From: Clostridium sp. UBA4108
GTDB taxonomy: Bacteria > Bacillota > Clostridia > Clostridiales > Clostridiaceae
Length of the DNA: 64,000 nucleotides
Assembly: GCA_002381695.1 (NCBI GenBank)
Contig: DFXM01000046.1
Span: 7,156 to 71,155, forward strand
Direction: 5' to 3'
In this document: piece after piece, positions 36,940-45,511 of the stretch
Layout of the letters: every line of letters begins with the position of its first letter
Position numbering within the stretch: position 1 is the stretch's first letter
Translations under genes and position numbers: made by a program
The notes under the pieces: generated by a model
Seen by the model: only the letters and a program-made list of their open reading frames with translations
What the model was told of the DNA's origin: nothing
Database searches by the model: none

Positions 36940-37416
36940 TTATCTATCCTCCCTAAGTATATTTAAAAGCTCCAACGCTTTATCTGGATTCATAGCGGGA
37001 TATACTTTTTCATTTACAGTTATAACTGGTGCTAAGCCGCAGGCTCCAAGGCATGAAACAGTTTCTACTGTAAATAGTAAATCGTCAGTTGTAACTTTAA
37101 CTTCTGAAAGTTTTAATTCTTTTCTTAGTTTATCTAATATTGGAATGGACTTTCTTACATGACAAGCTGTTCCATCACAAATTTTTATTACATATTTTCC
37201 TTTAGGTTCTAAAGAAAAATTTTCATAGAAGGTAGCCACACTATATATTTTTGCTTTGCTTATCACAAGTTTTTCTGATAAATATGGAAATATCTCCTTA
37301 GGTAAATACCTATATACTTCTTGAATATCCTGCAATATGGCAATAATATTACTAGATTTGTAATCATTGTTTTTTAATATCTCATCTACTTTACTATAGT
37401 TAAATGGTGTATTCAT
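36940..37416 (-). CDS. hydC: Hydrogenase [2Fe-2S] subunit HydC (set 1)
   Basis: 158 aa, NuoE-like thioredoxin-fold [2Fe-2S] protein with ligands in CDGTACHVR and CLGACGLAP. First gene of hydCBA; ATG at 37416. The -35/-10 pair lies about 40-65 bp upstream and a Rex-like element overlaps the start of the transcript. It is paralogous to the gene at 58.4 kb. Confidence 0.95.
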   Translation of the reverse strand: MNTPFNYSKVDEILKNNDYKSSNIIAILQDIQEVYRYLPKEIFPYLSEKLVISKAKIYSVATFYENFSLEPKGKYVIKICDGTACHVRKSIPILDKLRKELKLSEVKVTTDDLLFTVETVSCLGACGLAPVITVNEKVYPAMNPDKALELLNILREDR

Positions 37417-37436
37417 TTTTTTCCCCCCTACAAATA

Positions 37437-37454
37437 TTGTTAAATTTTTATCGC
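37437..37454. promoter_or_regulatory. Rex-like operator at hydCBA set 1
   Basis: TTGTTAA-N4-TTATCGC; 11 of 14 positions fit the Rex palindrome TTGTTAA-N4-TTAACAA. It lies just after the -10 box, the usual repressor place. Rex senses NADH/NAD ratio and controls hydrogenase and fermentation genes in clostridia. Confidence 0.45.
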
Positions 37455-37455
37455 A

Positions 37456-37483
37456 TATATAGTTTATAAAAGTATTCTGAACA
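37456..37483 (-). promoter_or_regulatory. Promoter of hydCBA set 1
   Basis: Minus strand TGTTCA (37483-37478), 16-bp spacer, TATATA (37461-37456). The -35 region is part of TTCAGAATA, a motif also near the two other hydrogenase promoters. Between 37490 and 37770 I see only AT-rich sequence. Confidence 0.45.
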
Positions 37484-37770
37484 TTACAATAATAAAAAAA
37501 TATTATGATATTTATTGCATTTCACTTCATAATTGTTAATACGGTTTTTGATTTTAATAATCTAATATGTAATTTTTTACTTAACACTGCAAAGTTCTAC
37601 AGTTTTTTCTGTTATATTATAAATTACTTTTTAAAATAAAAAATTCCTTTGAATATTAAAGAAAAGTTGAAATTTCAAGGGTTGTAAATTTTTGTTTTAT
37701 ATTTATAAGTACATATTATAAATGAAATTTCTTAGATTTAAAATTTCTTTTTTTATTAAATAGCTAGGTA

Positions 37771-37800
37771 AAAAAATAAACTCTACCTAAATAGGTAGAG
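37771..37800 (-). terminator. Terminator after small conserved gene
   Basis: Minus strand CTCTACCT / AGGTAGAG with a 4-nt loop, followed by TTTATTTTTTT. Confidence 0.8.
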
Positions 37801-37880
37801 CATTTGAATTTTAAATTATATTAAAAATATACATATAAATTATAATAGACTTATGTTCTTAAATAAACTATTTCCACAGA

Positions 37881-38114
37881 TTACTTCCTGCCTTCTACTA
37901 TTTTATTGATAATATCTTCTCTTGAACTATCTATTATATTAGATATTTTTGAAGATATTTTGCCATGCTTATAAACTTCAGATTCATTAGCATCAACCAG
38001 AATTAGTATTTTCTCCTCTAGCTTTTCATATGTCATAAGGCCATCTAAATATAGGTCCACTAAATCTTTTAAACAAGTTGCTAATTCTTTTGGATTTTTA
38101 TAAACTTTTCTCAT
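37881..38114 (-). CDS. Small conserved clostridial protein (TIGR04540-like)
   Basis: 77 aa from ATG 38114, set by AAGGAGT 5 nt upstream; the open frame goes 17 codons further without a ribosome site. Charged, helical, without cysteines or membrane segments, starting MRKVYKNPKELATCLKDL. It resembles a small conserved clostridial family (TIGR04540) of unknown function. It has its own terminator and stands alone between the hydrogenase genes and the T-box/valS unit. Confidence 0.6.
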   Translation of the reverse strand: MRKVYKNPKELATCLKDLVDLYLDGLMTYEKLEEKILILVDANESEVYKHGKISSKISNIIDSSREDIINKIVEGRK

Positions 38115-38389
38115 ACTGTACTCCTTTTTATTTGTTTCATTAAATATTTTTTCTAAAGTATCCAATCATATTATATCCTACTATACTTATTAATCAAGAA
38201 TTTTATCCGAGATTCTTGATTGATAATCTCTATAAATTCTTGTAGTTTAAAATAATTTAATTATAACATGGTAAATGTTAGTATATAATATGTTAAAATA
38301 ATAACATATTATATTGTAATTGTTATAAATTCAATTTGTCATCATAATAAAAATCAATCATAAATAATATATATTTCATAGAATAAATA

Positions 38390-38418
38390 TTGACAATATT
38401 CAAACAACAACATATAAT
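38390..38418 (+). promoter_or_regulatory. Sigma-A promoter of T-box/valS
   Basis: Consensus TTGACA (38390-38395), 17-bp spacer, TATAAT (38413-38418), some 35 bp before the T-box leader. Confidence 0.8.
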
Positions 38419-38454
38419 AACTTTAATTTAATAATTAAATTGGCATTGATAAGG

Positions 38455-38735
38455 AGGAGTACATACACTCTTAAAGCCTAGAGAGAAGATGGATGGTGTA
38501 AATCTTCGTGATAGATGTATGGAAGTAGCCTTTGAGCTGTGAACTGAACCTTTAATAAGAAGTAGGCTTCAACGGAAATTTCCACCGTTAAAAGGAAAAC
38601 AGTATCGGATCATGATGACAATTTTCACTCCTGTACTGTTATTGAGTGCAGATTATATGAAAACATAATCTGAATTTAGGTGGTACCACGAAATATAACC
38701 TTCGTCCTAATTATTAGGATGAAGGTTTTTTTATT
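38455..38735 (+). promoter_or_regulatory. T-box leader upstream of valS
   Basis: Contains the stem I AGAGAG element (near 38481), a distal-loop GGTGTAAA (near 38495), the T-box sequence GGTGGTACCACG at 38679-38690, and a terminator AACCTTCGTCCTAA / TTAGGATGAAGGTT followed by seven Ts (38697-38732). Uncharged tRNA should bind the T-box bulge and stop termination, raising ValRS. The specifier codon could not be fixed by eye. Confidence 0.9.
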
Positions 38736-38840
38736 ATTTTTGAATTTCTAATATTACACTGAAGTCTGATAGAGCTCATCATATTTTAGTAAACAAATTA
38801 TTTCAAATAAATTATTAATTTTAAAATAGGAGGTTTTATT

Positions 38841-41207
38841 ATGTTAGAGAAAAAATATGATTTTAAAAGGGTAGAAAATGATATGCAAAAGCTTTGGAGT
38901 GAAAGTAAAGTTTATGCTTTTGATAATGAAAGCTCAACTGAAATATATTCTATCGACACCCCTCCACCTACTGTTAGCGGAAGTCTCCATATTGGTCATA
39001 TCTTTTCCTATACGCAAGCAGAGATGATTGCTCGTTTTCAACGTATGCAAGGTAAGAATGTATTCTATCCCTTTGGGTTTGATGATAATGGTCTACCCAC
39101 AGAAAGACTTGTAGAAAAAGAAAAAAATATCCTTGCTAAGGATATGACCAGAAGTGAATTTAATGAAAAATGTTTAGAGACTACCTCTCAATACGTAGAG
39201 CAGTTTAAAAATCTATGGCAAAGTTTAGGCTTTAGTGTTGATTGGGAATTACAATATGAAACAATAAGTCCTCAGAGTCAGCGTATATCTCAAAAATCCT
39301 TTATAGAACTAGTTAGAATAGGAAAAGCTTATTCAAAAGAGTCCCCTGTACTTTGGTGCACAGAATGTCACACATCTATAGCTCAAGCTGAACTAGAGTC
39401 TTTGGAGAAAGAAACTACCTTCAACTATATTACTTTTAAAGTAGGAGAAGAGAATTTAATTATTGCAACAACAAGACCAGAACTCTTATATGGATGTGTC
39501 TGTCTATTTATAAACCCTGAAGATCATCGCTACAATAAATATATAGGTAAAAATGCCATGGTTCCTATATACAATTATGAAGTTCCCATATTAGGAGATG
39601 AAAAGGTTAGTATAGATAAGGGAACAGGGGTAGTTATGTGTGCTACCTTTGGAGATACTACAGATGTTGAGTGGTATGAAAAATATAAATTACCCTATAG
39701 AAAAATAATACTTCCAGATGGACGAATAGACGAAGATGTGCCTTTAATTGGAGGCATTAAAATAAATGAAGCTAGAAAAATCATCATAGAGGAATTAATG
39801 ACAAAGAATCTTTTAATAAAAGTTGAAACTCTTATTCATAATGTTGGAATTCATGAACGATGTAATAAAGAAATAGAAATTATTCCATCTAGACAATGGT
39901 ATATTGATGTGTTAACAGATAAGAAACTTTTTTTAGAAGCTTCAGATAGAATTAATTGGTATCCTGAATATATAAAGATTCGTTATAAACTTTGGGTTGA
40001 AAATCTAAAATGGGACTGGTGTATATCTCGTCAACGCTATTTTGGTGTTCCTTTCCCAATATGGTATTGTAAGGACTGTGGAAAAGTTATTACAGCTAGT
40101 GAAGATATGTTGCCTGTTAACCCATTAGAAGCCTCACCTAAAGAAAAATGTTCTTGTGGCTGTAATGAATTTATACCTGAATCAGCTGTTTTAGATACTT
40201 GGGCTACTTCTTCACTAACTCCACAGATAAATAAAAAATGGAGAGAATCTGATGAAATATCATCTCCTCTTGCCCCTATGAGTATGAGAACTCAAGCTCA
40301 TGAGATTATAAGAACCTGGGCATTTTACACCATTGTAAAGAGTTTATATCATGCTGAAGAAATACCTTGGAAGGATATTATGATATGTGGCTTTGTAATG
40401 GCTAAAAAGGGTGAGAAAATCAGCAAGTCAAAGAACAATTCTAAGTTAGCACCTAAGGAATTAATTGAAGTTTATTCAGCAGATGTTATAAGATATTGGG
40501 CAGCTAATTCAAAATTAGGTACAGATACCATGTTTTCAGAGGAAGAACTTAAAATCTCCAGTAGATTTATTAATAAACTATGGAATGCTTCAAAATTTAC
40601 TATAAGTCATCTAAATGATTTCGATAATACATCTACTCCTAATCTTATGGCTGTAGATAGATGGATAATAGAAAAATGTAAAGAAACTACAAATGCAGCC
40701 AGAAATTTTTTAAATAAGTATGAGGTTGGTTCAGCTCGACATGAAATTGATGATTTCTTTTGGAAGGATTTCTGTGATTATTATCTTGAAATAGTAAAAG
40801 ATCGTGTTTATAAACCTGAGATTCATGGAGCTGAGCAACGTAAATCAGCACAGTATGCTCTATATTACTGCTTACTTGAAATTCTTAAGCTTTATGCAAT
40901 TTATGTTCCTCATATTACAGAATATATATATCAAAATTTCTTTAGAGAATTTGAAAAAACTATTTCTCTCCATAGCCATTGCTGGAATCATAGTGATCAT
41001 ATTGATAATACTATCCTTAAATTTGGAGAAGAATTAAAAGAAACCGTAGCAAATACACGAAAATATAAATCTGAAAAGAACCTCTCTCTTAAGGATGAAA
41101 TAGATTCAATAACTATTGATTGTAATGATGAGTTTATACCATTTTTTATAGAAACCAAAGGAGATTTAATAGCTTGTTGCCATGCTAAAAACCTTATCAT
41201 AAAATAA
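38841..41207 (+). CDS. valS: Valyl-tRNA synthetase, archaeal/Rickettsia-type
   Basis: 788 aa class I synthetase. The HIGH motif is in PPPTVSGSLHIGHIFSYTQAE and is followed by PFGFDDNGLPTERLVEK, the form seen in archaeal and rickettsial ValRS; common bacterial ValRS has a DHAGIATQ-type segment here. KISKS stands for KMSKS near residue 537. The protein lacks the C-terminal coiled-coil arm and about 90 residues of the usual bacterial enzyme. It is complete otherwise, including the inserted editing domain. ATG at 38841 has AGGAGG upstream; expression is set by the T-box. It may be an extra or replacing ValRS acquired by transfer. Confidence 0.9.
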   Translation: MLEKKYDFKRVENDMQKLWSESKVYAFDNESSTEIYSIDTPPPTVSGSLHIGHIFSYTQAEMIARFQRMQGKNVFYPFGFDDNGLPTERLVEKEKNILAKDMTRSEFNEKCLETTSQYVEQFKNLWQSLGFSVDWELQYETISPQSQRISQKSFIELVRIGKAYSKESPVLWCTECHTSIAQAELESLEKETTFNYITFKVGEENLIIATTRPELLYGCVCLFINPEDHRYNKYIGKNAMVPIYNYEVPILGDEKVSIDKGTGVVMCATFGDTTDVEWYEKYKLPYRKIILPDGRIDEDVPLIGGIKINEARKIIIEELMTKNLLIKVETLIHNVGIHERCNKEIEIIPSRQWYIDVLTDKKLFLEASDRINWYPEYIKIRYKLWVENLKWDWCISRQRYFGVPFPIWYCKDCGKVITASEDMLPVNPLEASPKEKCSCGCNEFIPESAVLDTWATSSLTPQINKKWRESDEISSPLAPMSMRTQAHEIIRTWAFYTIVKSLYHAEEIPWKDIMICGFVMAKKGEKISKSKNNSKLAPKELIEVYSADVIRYWAANSKLGTDTMFSEEELKISSRFINKLWNASKFTISHLNDFDNTSTPNLMAVDRWIIEKCKETTNAARNFLNKYEVGSARHEIDDFFWKDFCDYYLEIVKDRVYKPEIHGAEQRKSAQYALYYCLLEILKLYAIYVPHITEYIYQNFFREFEKTISLHSHCWNHSDHIDNTILKFGEELKETVANTRKYKSEKNLSLKDEIDSITIDCNDEFIPFFIETKGDLIACCHAKNLIIK

Positions 41208-41250
41208 AACTAAATCATATTCATTAGAAAATTTATCAAATTCACAACTC

Positions 41251-41360
41251 TATTATACAAAGCTTTGTTTTAATATAGTGCTGATAATGAACTATATATT
41301 ATTACTCATAAACCGTTTCGGAAGTTAGATTTACTAAGGCTCTATTCAAGTAAATCTAAT
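41251..41360. repeat. Dispersed AT-rich repeat, copy B
   Basis: Aligns with the 25.4-kb copy: ATACAAA..GCTTT, GAACTnnATATTATT, then TTAGATTTACT and AAGTAAA. Identity is lower than between copies A and C. Confidence 0.55.
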
Positions 41361-41428
41361 CCTCCTACAAATGGTTTGCTTCGCAATAATATATAGTTCT
41401 AAAATCAACAAACATTTAAAACAAAGCT
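41261..41428. repeat. 168-bp imperfect palindrome
   Basis: Three nested perfect arm pairs: AGCTTTGTTTTAA (41261) with TTAAAACAAAGCT (41416); GAACTATATATTATT (41289) with AATAATATATAGTTC (41385); TTAGATTTACT (41325) with AGTAAATCTAA (41349). The left arm is repeat copy B. MITE-like in form, but no target duplication was found. The rest of the valS-iorA gap shows no gene. Confidence 0.75.
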
Positions 41429-41766
41429 ATGAAAATTTATTACTGATAAGTACCATAATTATATTTACTAGTATATTATATAAAATATTAATAATTATAA
41501 GGAACTTTAATTATTAATTAAAAATCCACTTACCAAAATCACCGCTATAATTTATGAAATATTATTATTTTCACTCCAAATTAATCCTCTAGCAACTACA
41601 TCCACTACCAAGAGTTATTCATTGCCACAAAATACGTGGAAGATTAGATTTACCTTCACCAAGAGTGCTGGAAATTTATCATTGGATGACATAAAGATTA
41701 AATAAATGAGTATTATGTTACGATATACTTAATATTGTAAAATTATTTAATTTGGGAGGTGCTGTT

Positions 41767-43554
41767 TTGAGCAAAGTAATTTTAACTGGTAATGAAGCTG
41801 TCAGTCGAGGTTTTTGGGAAGCTGGAGGGTCAATAGCTTCTAGTTATCCAGGTTCCCCTACAGTATCAATTCTTGAAAGTATGAAAACCTATGATGAAAT
41901 CTATTCTGAATGGGCGACAAATGAAAAAGTAGCTATGGAAATTGCTATGGGTGGCAGTATTGCTGGTGCTAGATCTCTTGTTTCTATGAAACATGTTGGT
42001 ATTAACATAGCTTCAGATCCCTTTATGACTTTTACTCAGATTAAGACTAAAGGTGGATTTCTATTAGTAGTTGGTGATGACCCTGGACTTACTTCTTCTC
42101 AAAATGAGCAAGATAGTAGATTTTGGGGTAAATTTGCTAATATACCTATATTAGATCCTTCAAATCCCCAAGAGGTTAAAGATTATGTAAAAGATGGGTT
42201 AAGAATAAGTGAGGAATTTAATACTCCTGTACTTATACGTCTTACAAGTAGATTATGCCACTGTAGAGCCGTAGTAGAACTAGATGAAAGAGAAACTGTG
42301 AAAGTTGAAGGCTTTACTCCTGATCAGTCTAGATATTGCATGTTACCTCCATATGCTAATGCAGCTCAGCATTTTATGAAAGAGAGAATAGAAAAGCTTA
42401 AAAAATTTAACAATAATAATCCGAAAAATGTATTAGAAAATAATAACTCTAAAATTTTAGTTATAACTAGTAGCTTATGTTATGAAAATTTAAAAGAAAT
42501 TGATGCACCTGTAGATATCTTAAAGTTGGCTATGGTTTGGCCCCTTCCTATTGATTATATTAAAAATCTTTCTGATAAATACGATAAGATATTAGTTATT
42601 GAAGAAACCTTAGGATTTATTGAAGAAGAGCTTAAATCACATAATATAAATGTTGAAGGTAAAAAATATTTTTCTTTTACAGGAGAACTTTCAATAGATA
42701 TGATAAAAGCAGGCTTAAAATTAGCTAGAATCATTGATTTTACCAATAAGAATGTAGAGGCAGAAAAAATTGTACCTAGAACCCCTATGCTTTGTTCCGG
42801 GTGTCCTCATAGACCAATATTTCATCTTTTGAAAATGTCTAATGCCACTGTAATTGGAGATATTGGCTGTTACTCTCTTGGAATCTTGGAGCCTTTTGAA
42901 GTTCATAAAACCAATATAAGTATGGGTGCATCTTTGGGTATGGCTTTAGGTGTTGCTAAAGCAAATAGTCAAGCTGGAATTAAAAAACCTATTGTAGCTA
43001 CCATTGGTGATGGCACCTTCTTTCATTCAGGGATGACTGGATTTTTGCAATTAGTTAACTGTAAAGAAAATATCACTGTTATAGTTATGGATAATAGAAC
43101 AACTGCTATGACTGGTGGACAAATTACTCCTACTACTAGTGAATATTTTAAAGAAGTGGATTCTAATTCAGTAAGTATACCTGAGGTAATCAAATCCTTT
43201 GGTATAGAGGATGTTACTGTGGTAGATCAATTTAAGTACAAGGAAACTAAAGATATTATTATAAGTGCTATGAAGCGAGACGGCTTATCAGTTATAGTTA
43301 CTACTAGACCTTGTGCTTTAAACTTTAAAATAGTAAAACCTCATTTTTATGTAGATGAAAATATTTGTATCAGCTGTAGAAACTGTATACGAACTAACTG
43401 TCCTCCTATATCAATGAAACAATACGAAGGTAAAGAAAAGAAGAATTCTTATATAGATCCTGATATGTGTGTTGGATGCTCTGTATGTTCTCAAGTATGT
43501 CCAGTAGGAGCAATTAAAAGAAGCACTATAAATAAACAGGAGGATTTGATATGA
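41767..43554 (+). CDS. iorA: Indolepyruvate ferredoxin oxidoreductase alpha subunit
   Basis: 595 aa from TTG 41767, chosen because GGGAGGT ends 6 nt upstream; a TTG five codons earlier is part of that site. Order: pyruvate:ferredoxin oxidoreductase-like N-terminal domain, TPP-binding domain (GDIGCYSLG, GDGTFFHSG) and C-terminal pair of [4Fe-4S] motifs (CISCRNCIRTNCP, CVGCSVCSQVCP). It oxidatively decarboxylates aryl pyruvates from aromatic amino acids and reduces ferredoxin, which the hydrogenases can use. Overlaps iorB by 4 nt (ATGA). Confidence 0.93.
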   Translation: MSKVILTGNEAVSRGFWEAGGSIASSYPGSPTVSILESMKTYDEIYSEWATNEKVAMEIAMGGSIAGARSLVSMKHVGINIASDPFMTFTQIKTKGGFLLVVGDDPGLTSSQNEQDSRFWGKFANIPILDPSNPQEVKDYVKDGLRISEEFNTPVLIRLTSRLCHCRAVVELDERETVKVEGFTPDQSRYCMLPPYANAAQHFMKERIEKLKKFNNNNPKNVLENNNSKILVITSSLCYENLKEIDAPVDILKLAMVWPLPIDYIKNLSDKYDKILVIEETLGFIEEELKSHNINVEGKKYFSFTGELSIDMIKAGLKLARIIDFTNKNVEAEKIVPRTPMLCSGCPHRPIFHLLKMSNATVIGDIGCYSLGILEPFEVHKTNISMGASLGMALGVAKANSQAGIKKPIVATIGDGTFFHSGMTGFLQLVNCKENITVIVMDNRTTAMTGGQITPTTSEYFKEVDSNSVSIPEVIKSFGIEDVTVVDQFKYKETKDIIISAMKRDGLSVIVTTRPCALNFKIVKPHFYVDENICISCRNCIRTNCPPISMKQYEGKEKKNSYIDPDMCVGCSVCSQVCPVGAIKRSTINKQEDLI

Positions 43555-44123
43555 GTACTACTAATATATTAATAAGTGGTGTAGGTGGCCAAGGATTGGT
43601 ATTAGCTACTGGAATATTAGCTGAAGTTGCTTTTAGAGAAGGCTTCGATATTAAGACCAGTGATGTAATAGGATTATCCCAAAGAGGTGGAATGGTCTGG
43701 GGTAGCGTTAGATTTGGAAAATGTGTACATTCCTCAATGATACCTGAAGGCGAAACAAACATATTATTAGCTATGGAAAAACTAGAGGCATTAAGATGGT
43801 GTCATTTAGTTGCTCCTAGTGGCAAAGTTATAATTAATGAGGAAGTAATATTTCCAAACAGAGTATTAATCGAAAAGGAGGAATTTCCTTTAGATATAAA
43901 TGAAAAAATTTCCTTTAGAAATTTAGAAGTTATTTCTGTTAATGCTAAGGAAAAAGCTAAACTGCTAGGAAATCCTAAAGTAGCCAACATATATCTTATG
44001 GGAGTTCTATCTAGATACTTACCCTTCAACGAAAATACTTGGCTAGAAGTAATTAAAAATTATGTGCCTGAAAAGACCTTAGAAATAAATTTAAAGGCCT
44101 TCAATGAAGGTCATAGAGTTTAA
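43551..44123 (+). CDS. iorB: Indolepyruvate ferredoxin oxidoreductase beta subunit
   Basis: 190 aa, the gamma-type catalytic domain of 2-oxoacid:ferredoxin oxidoreductases: N-terminal ISGVGGQGLVLATGIL (8-23) and KTSDVIGLSQRGG. Translationally coupled to iorA by overlap of stop and start. Followed at once by a terminator. Confidence 0.93.
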   Translation: MSTTNILISGVGGQGLVLATGILAEVAFREGFDIKTSDVIGLSQRGGMVWGSVRFGKCVHSSMIPEGETNILLAMEKLEALRWCHLVAPSGKVIINEEVIFPNRVLIEKEEFPLDINEKISFRNLEVISVNAKEKAKLLGNPKVANIYLMGVLSRYLPFNENTWLEVIKNYVPEKTLEINLKAFNEGHRV

Positions 44124-44138
44124 AAATAATAATTATAA

Positions 44139-44172
44139 AGAGGTGTGTGAATTTCTTTTCACTACACCTCTC
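44139..44172 (+). terminator. Terminator after iorAB
   Basis: AGAGGTGT-TGAA / TTCA-ACACCTCT hairpin followed by CTAATTTTACTTT. Confidence 0.65.
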
Positions 44173-44235
44173 TAATTTTACTTTAAATAAACTAACATTT
44201 ATTCTATTGTTGTCAAGTTCTATATCATTAAAATC

Positions 44236-45258
44236 CTACTCTTGATTTTCAGCTTTAGGCTGCGGCTTTATATCATTATAAATATAATCATGAATTTGCT
44301 TTTTAGTTACCTCTTCATCATAGGTCCTATAGTAAATACCATCAATCTTAGCATCTTCACTATAATCTAAATGTGGAAAGGTCTCTTGATGCAATTCTCC
44401 CATATTAGAGGATAATACTTTAGTTCCCAAGGATATTATTTCACTGGAACTAAGGCTCGTTTCTACATATGGCAAGAATTTTGAAACTATAGAGGATAGT
44501 TTTACAGCTCCAGTATTACTGACTTTATCAAATAACAGAGTTAGTACATGTCTTTGTCTTTCAGTTCTCTTCACATCTCCCCCATTTGCATATCTTATCC
44601 TACAATAAGCTGTTGCCTGGAGTCCATTTAAATGATGTTCTCCTGTTCCCTCTATATATTCTGGTTCAACTCCCTTATTTTTTGACAAACTTCTTATATG
44701 CTCATTAAAGTTGTCGATTTCGTCTTCTGTAACAGTTATATCTATTCCTCCAACTTCATCAATAATGCTCTCTAGCCCGGTAAAATTAACCTTAACGTAG
44801 TCTTGTATGTCAAGTCCAAAATTTTGGTTAATAGTCTGTATTGCTAATTTTTCCTTACCATATGCAAATGCATGATTTAACTTAGTGTATCCATGATTTG
44901 GAATACTTACATATGTATCTCTTATTAGAGATGTCAGCTTTAGTTTGTTATGGATTGTATCTACAGTTGCTATAATTATGGCATCAGAACGCCCTACATC
45001 TCCCTCAAAGGTATCTATACCAAATAAAGCTATATTTTTAATATCCCCTTTTTCTTTATCTATATCTTTGGGAGTCACATTCAATTCTTTATCGGAATAC
45101 TTAAATTCTACAGTATTTATTTTTCCTAGTATATTAAGAGCGTATACACTTCCACAAGCTACTATTAACACTAAAGCTATCAGAGTAATTATTAATGCTT
45201 TTTTACCTCCACTCATTGGTCTTTTTCTTTTTTGTGAAGCTCCTTTTTCCTTACTCAT
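44236..45258 (-). CDS. LytR-CpsA-Psr (LCP) family cell wall glycopolymer ligase
   Basis: 340 aa from ATG 45258 (AAGAAGGG upstream); a TTG 11 codons earlier has no site. Basic cytoplasmic start, one membrane segment (about residues 18-40, KKALIITLIALVLIVACG), then an extracellular LCP domain with SDAIIIATVD, SLIRDTYVSIP and the CRIRYANGG-DxxRxxRQR-type segment that binds the lipid pyrophosphate. It attaches teichoic-acid-like or capsular polymers to peptidoglycan. Single gene, divergent from the SNF2 helicase. Confidence 0.92.
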   Translation of the reverse strand: MSKEKGASQKRKRPMSGGKKALIITLIALVLIVACGSVYALNILGKINTVEFKYSDKELNVTPKDIDKEKGDIKNIALFGIDTFEGDVGRSDAIIIATVDTIHNKLKLTSLIRDTYVSIPNHGYTKLNHAFAYGKEKLAIQTINQNFGLDIQDYVKVNFTGLESIIDEVGGIDITVTEDEIDNFNEHIRSLSKNKGVEPEYIEGTGEHHLNGLQATAYCRIRYANGGDVKRTERQRHVLTLLFDKVSNTGAVKLSSIVSKFLPYVETSLSSSEIISLGTKVLSSNMGELHQETFPHLDYSEDAKIDGIYYRTYDEEVTKKQIHDYIYNDIKPQPKAENQE

Positions 45259-45511
45259 ACATACCCTTCTTTCTAAAGATTCTCTAAACAAGATTTAATT
45301 ATAACACTTTTTATAAAAAATGTTTAATAAATTTTATTAAATATATAATTAAATTATAAGATTATTTGTTTACATTTAAGTAAAATTCTAAATACCATAA
45401 AATAATATCTAATCACTAGTACACTATGTTTAAGCATTTATATCCTTAATAAAAATATTTAATTTATTTATGTTATAATAATAATCAACTTAAGAGAATA
45501 GAGGAACATAT

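Noticed and set aside
38455..38640. Reading a valine specifier codon (GTA or GTG) in stem I of the T-box
   Set aside because: Several triplets fit and helix borders could not be fixed by eye, so no specifier is claimed.
41228..41442. AAAATTTAT direct repeats as target-site duplication of the palindrome
   Set aside because: They are not flush with the palindrome ends (about 25 and 5 nt away) and are simple AT sequence.
45336..45345. ATTAAATATA identical to the first 10 nt of the possible guide after the pseudoknot
   Set aside because: Ten A/T bases are expected many times by chance in 64 kb of such AT content, and the site is in a divergent gap with no link to hydrogenase.
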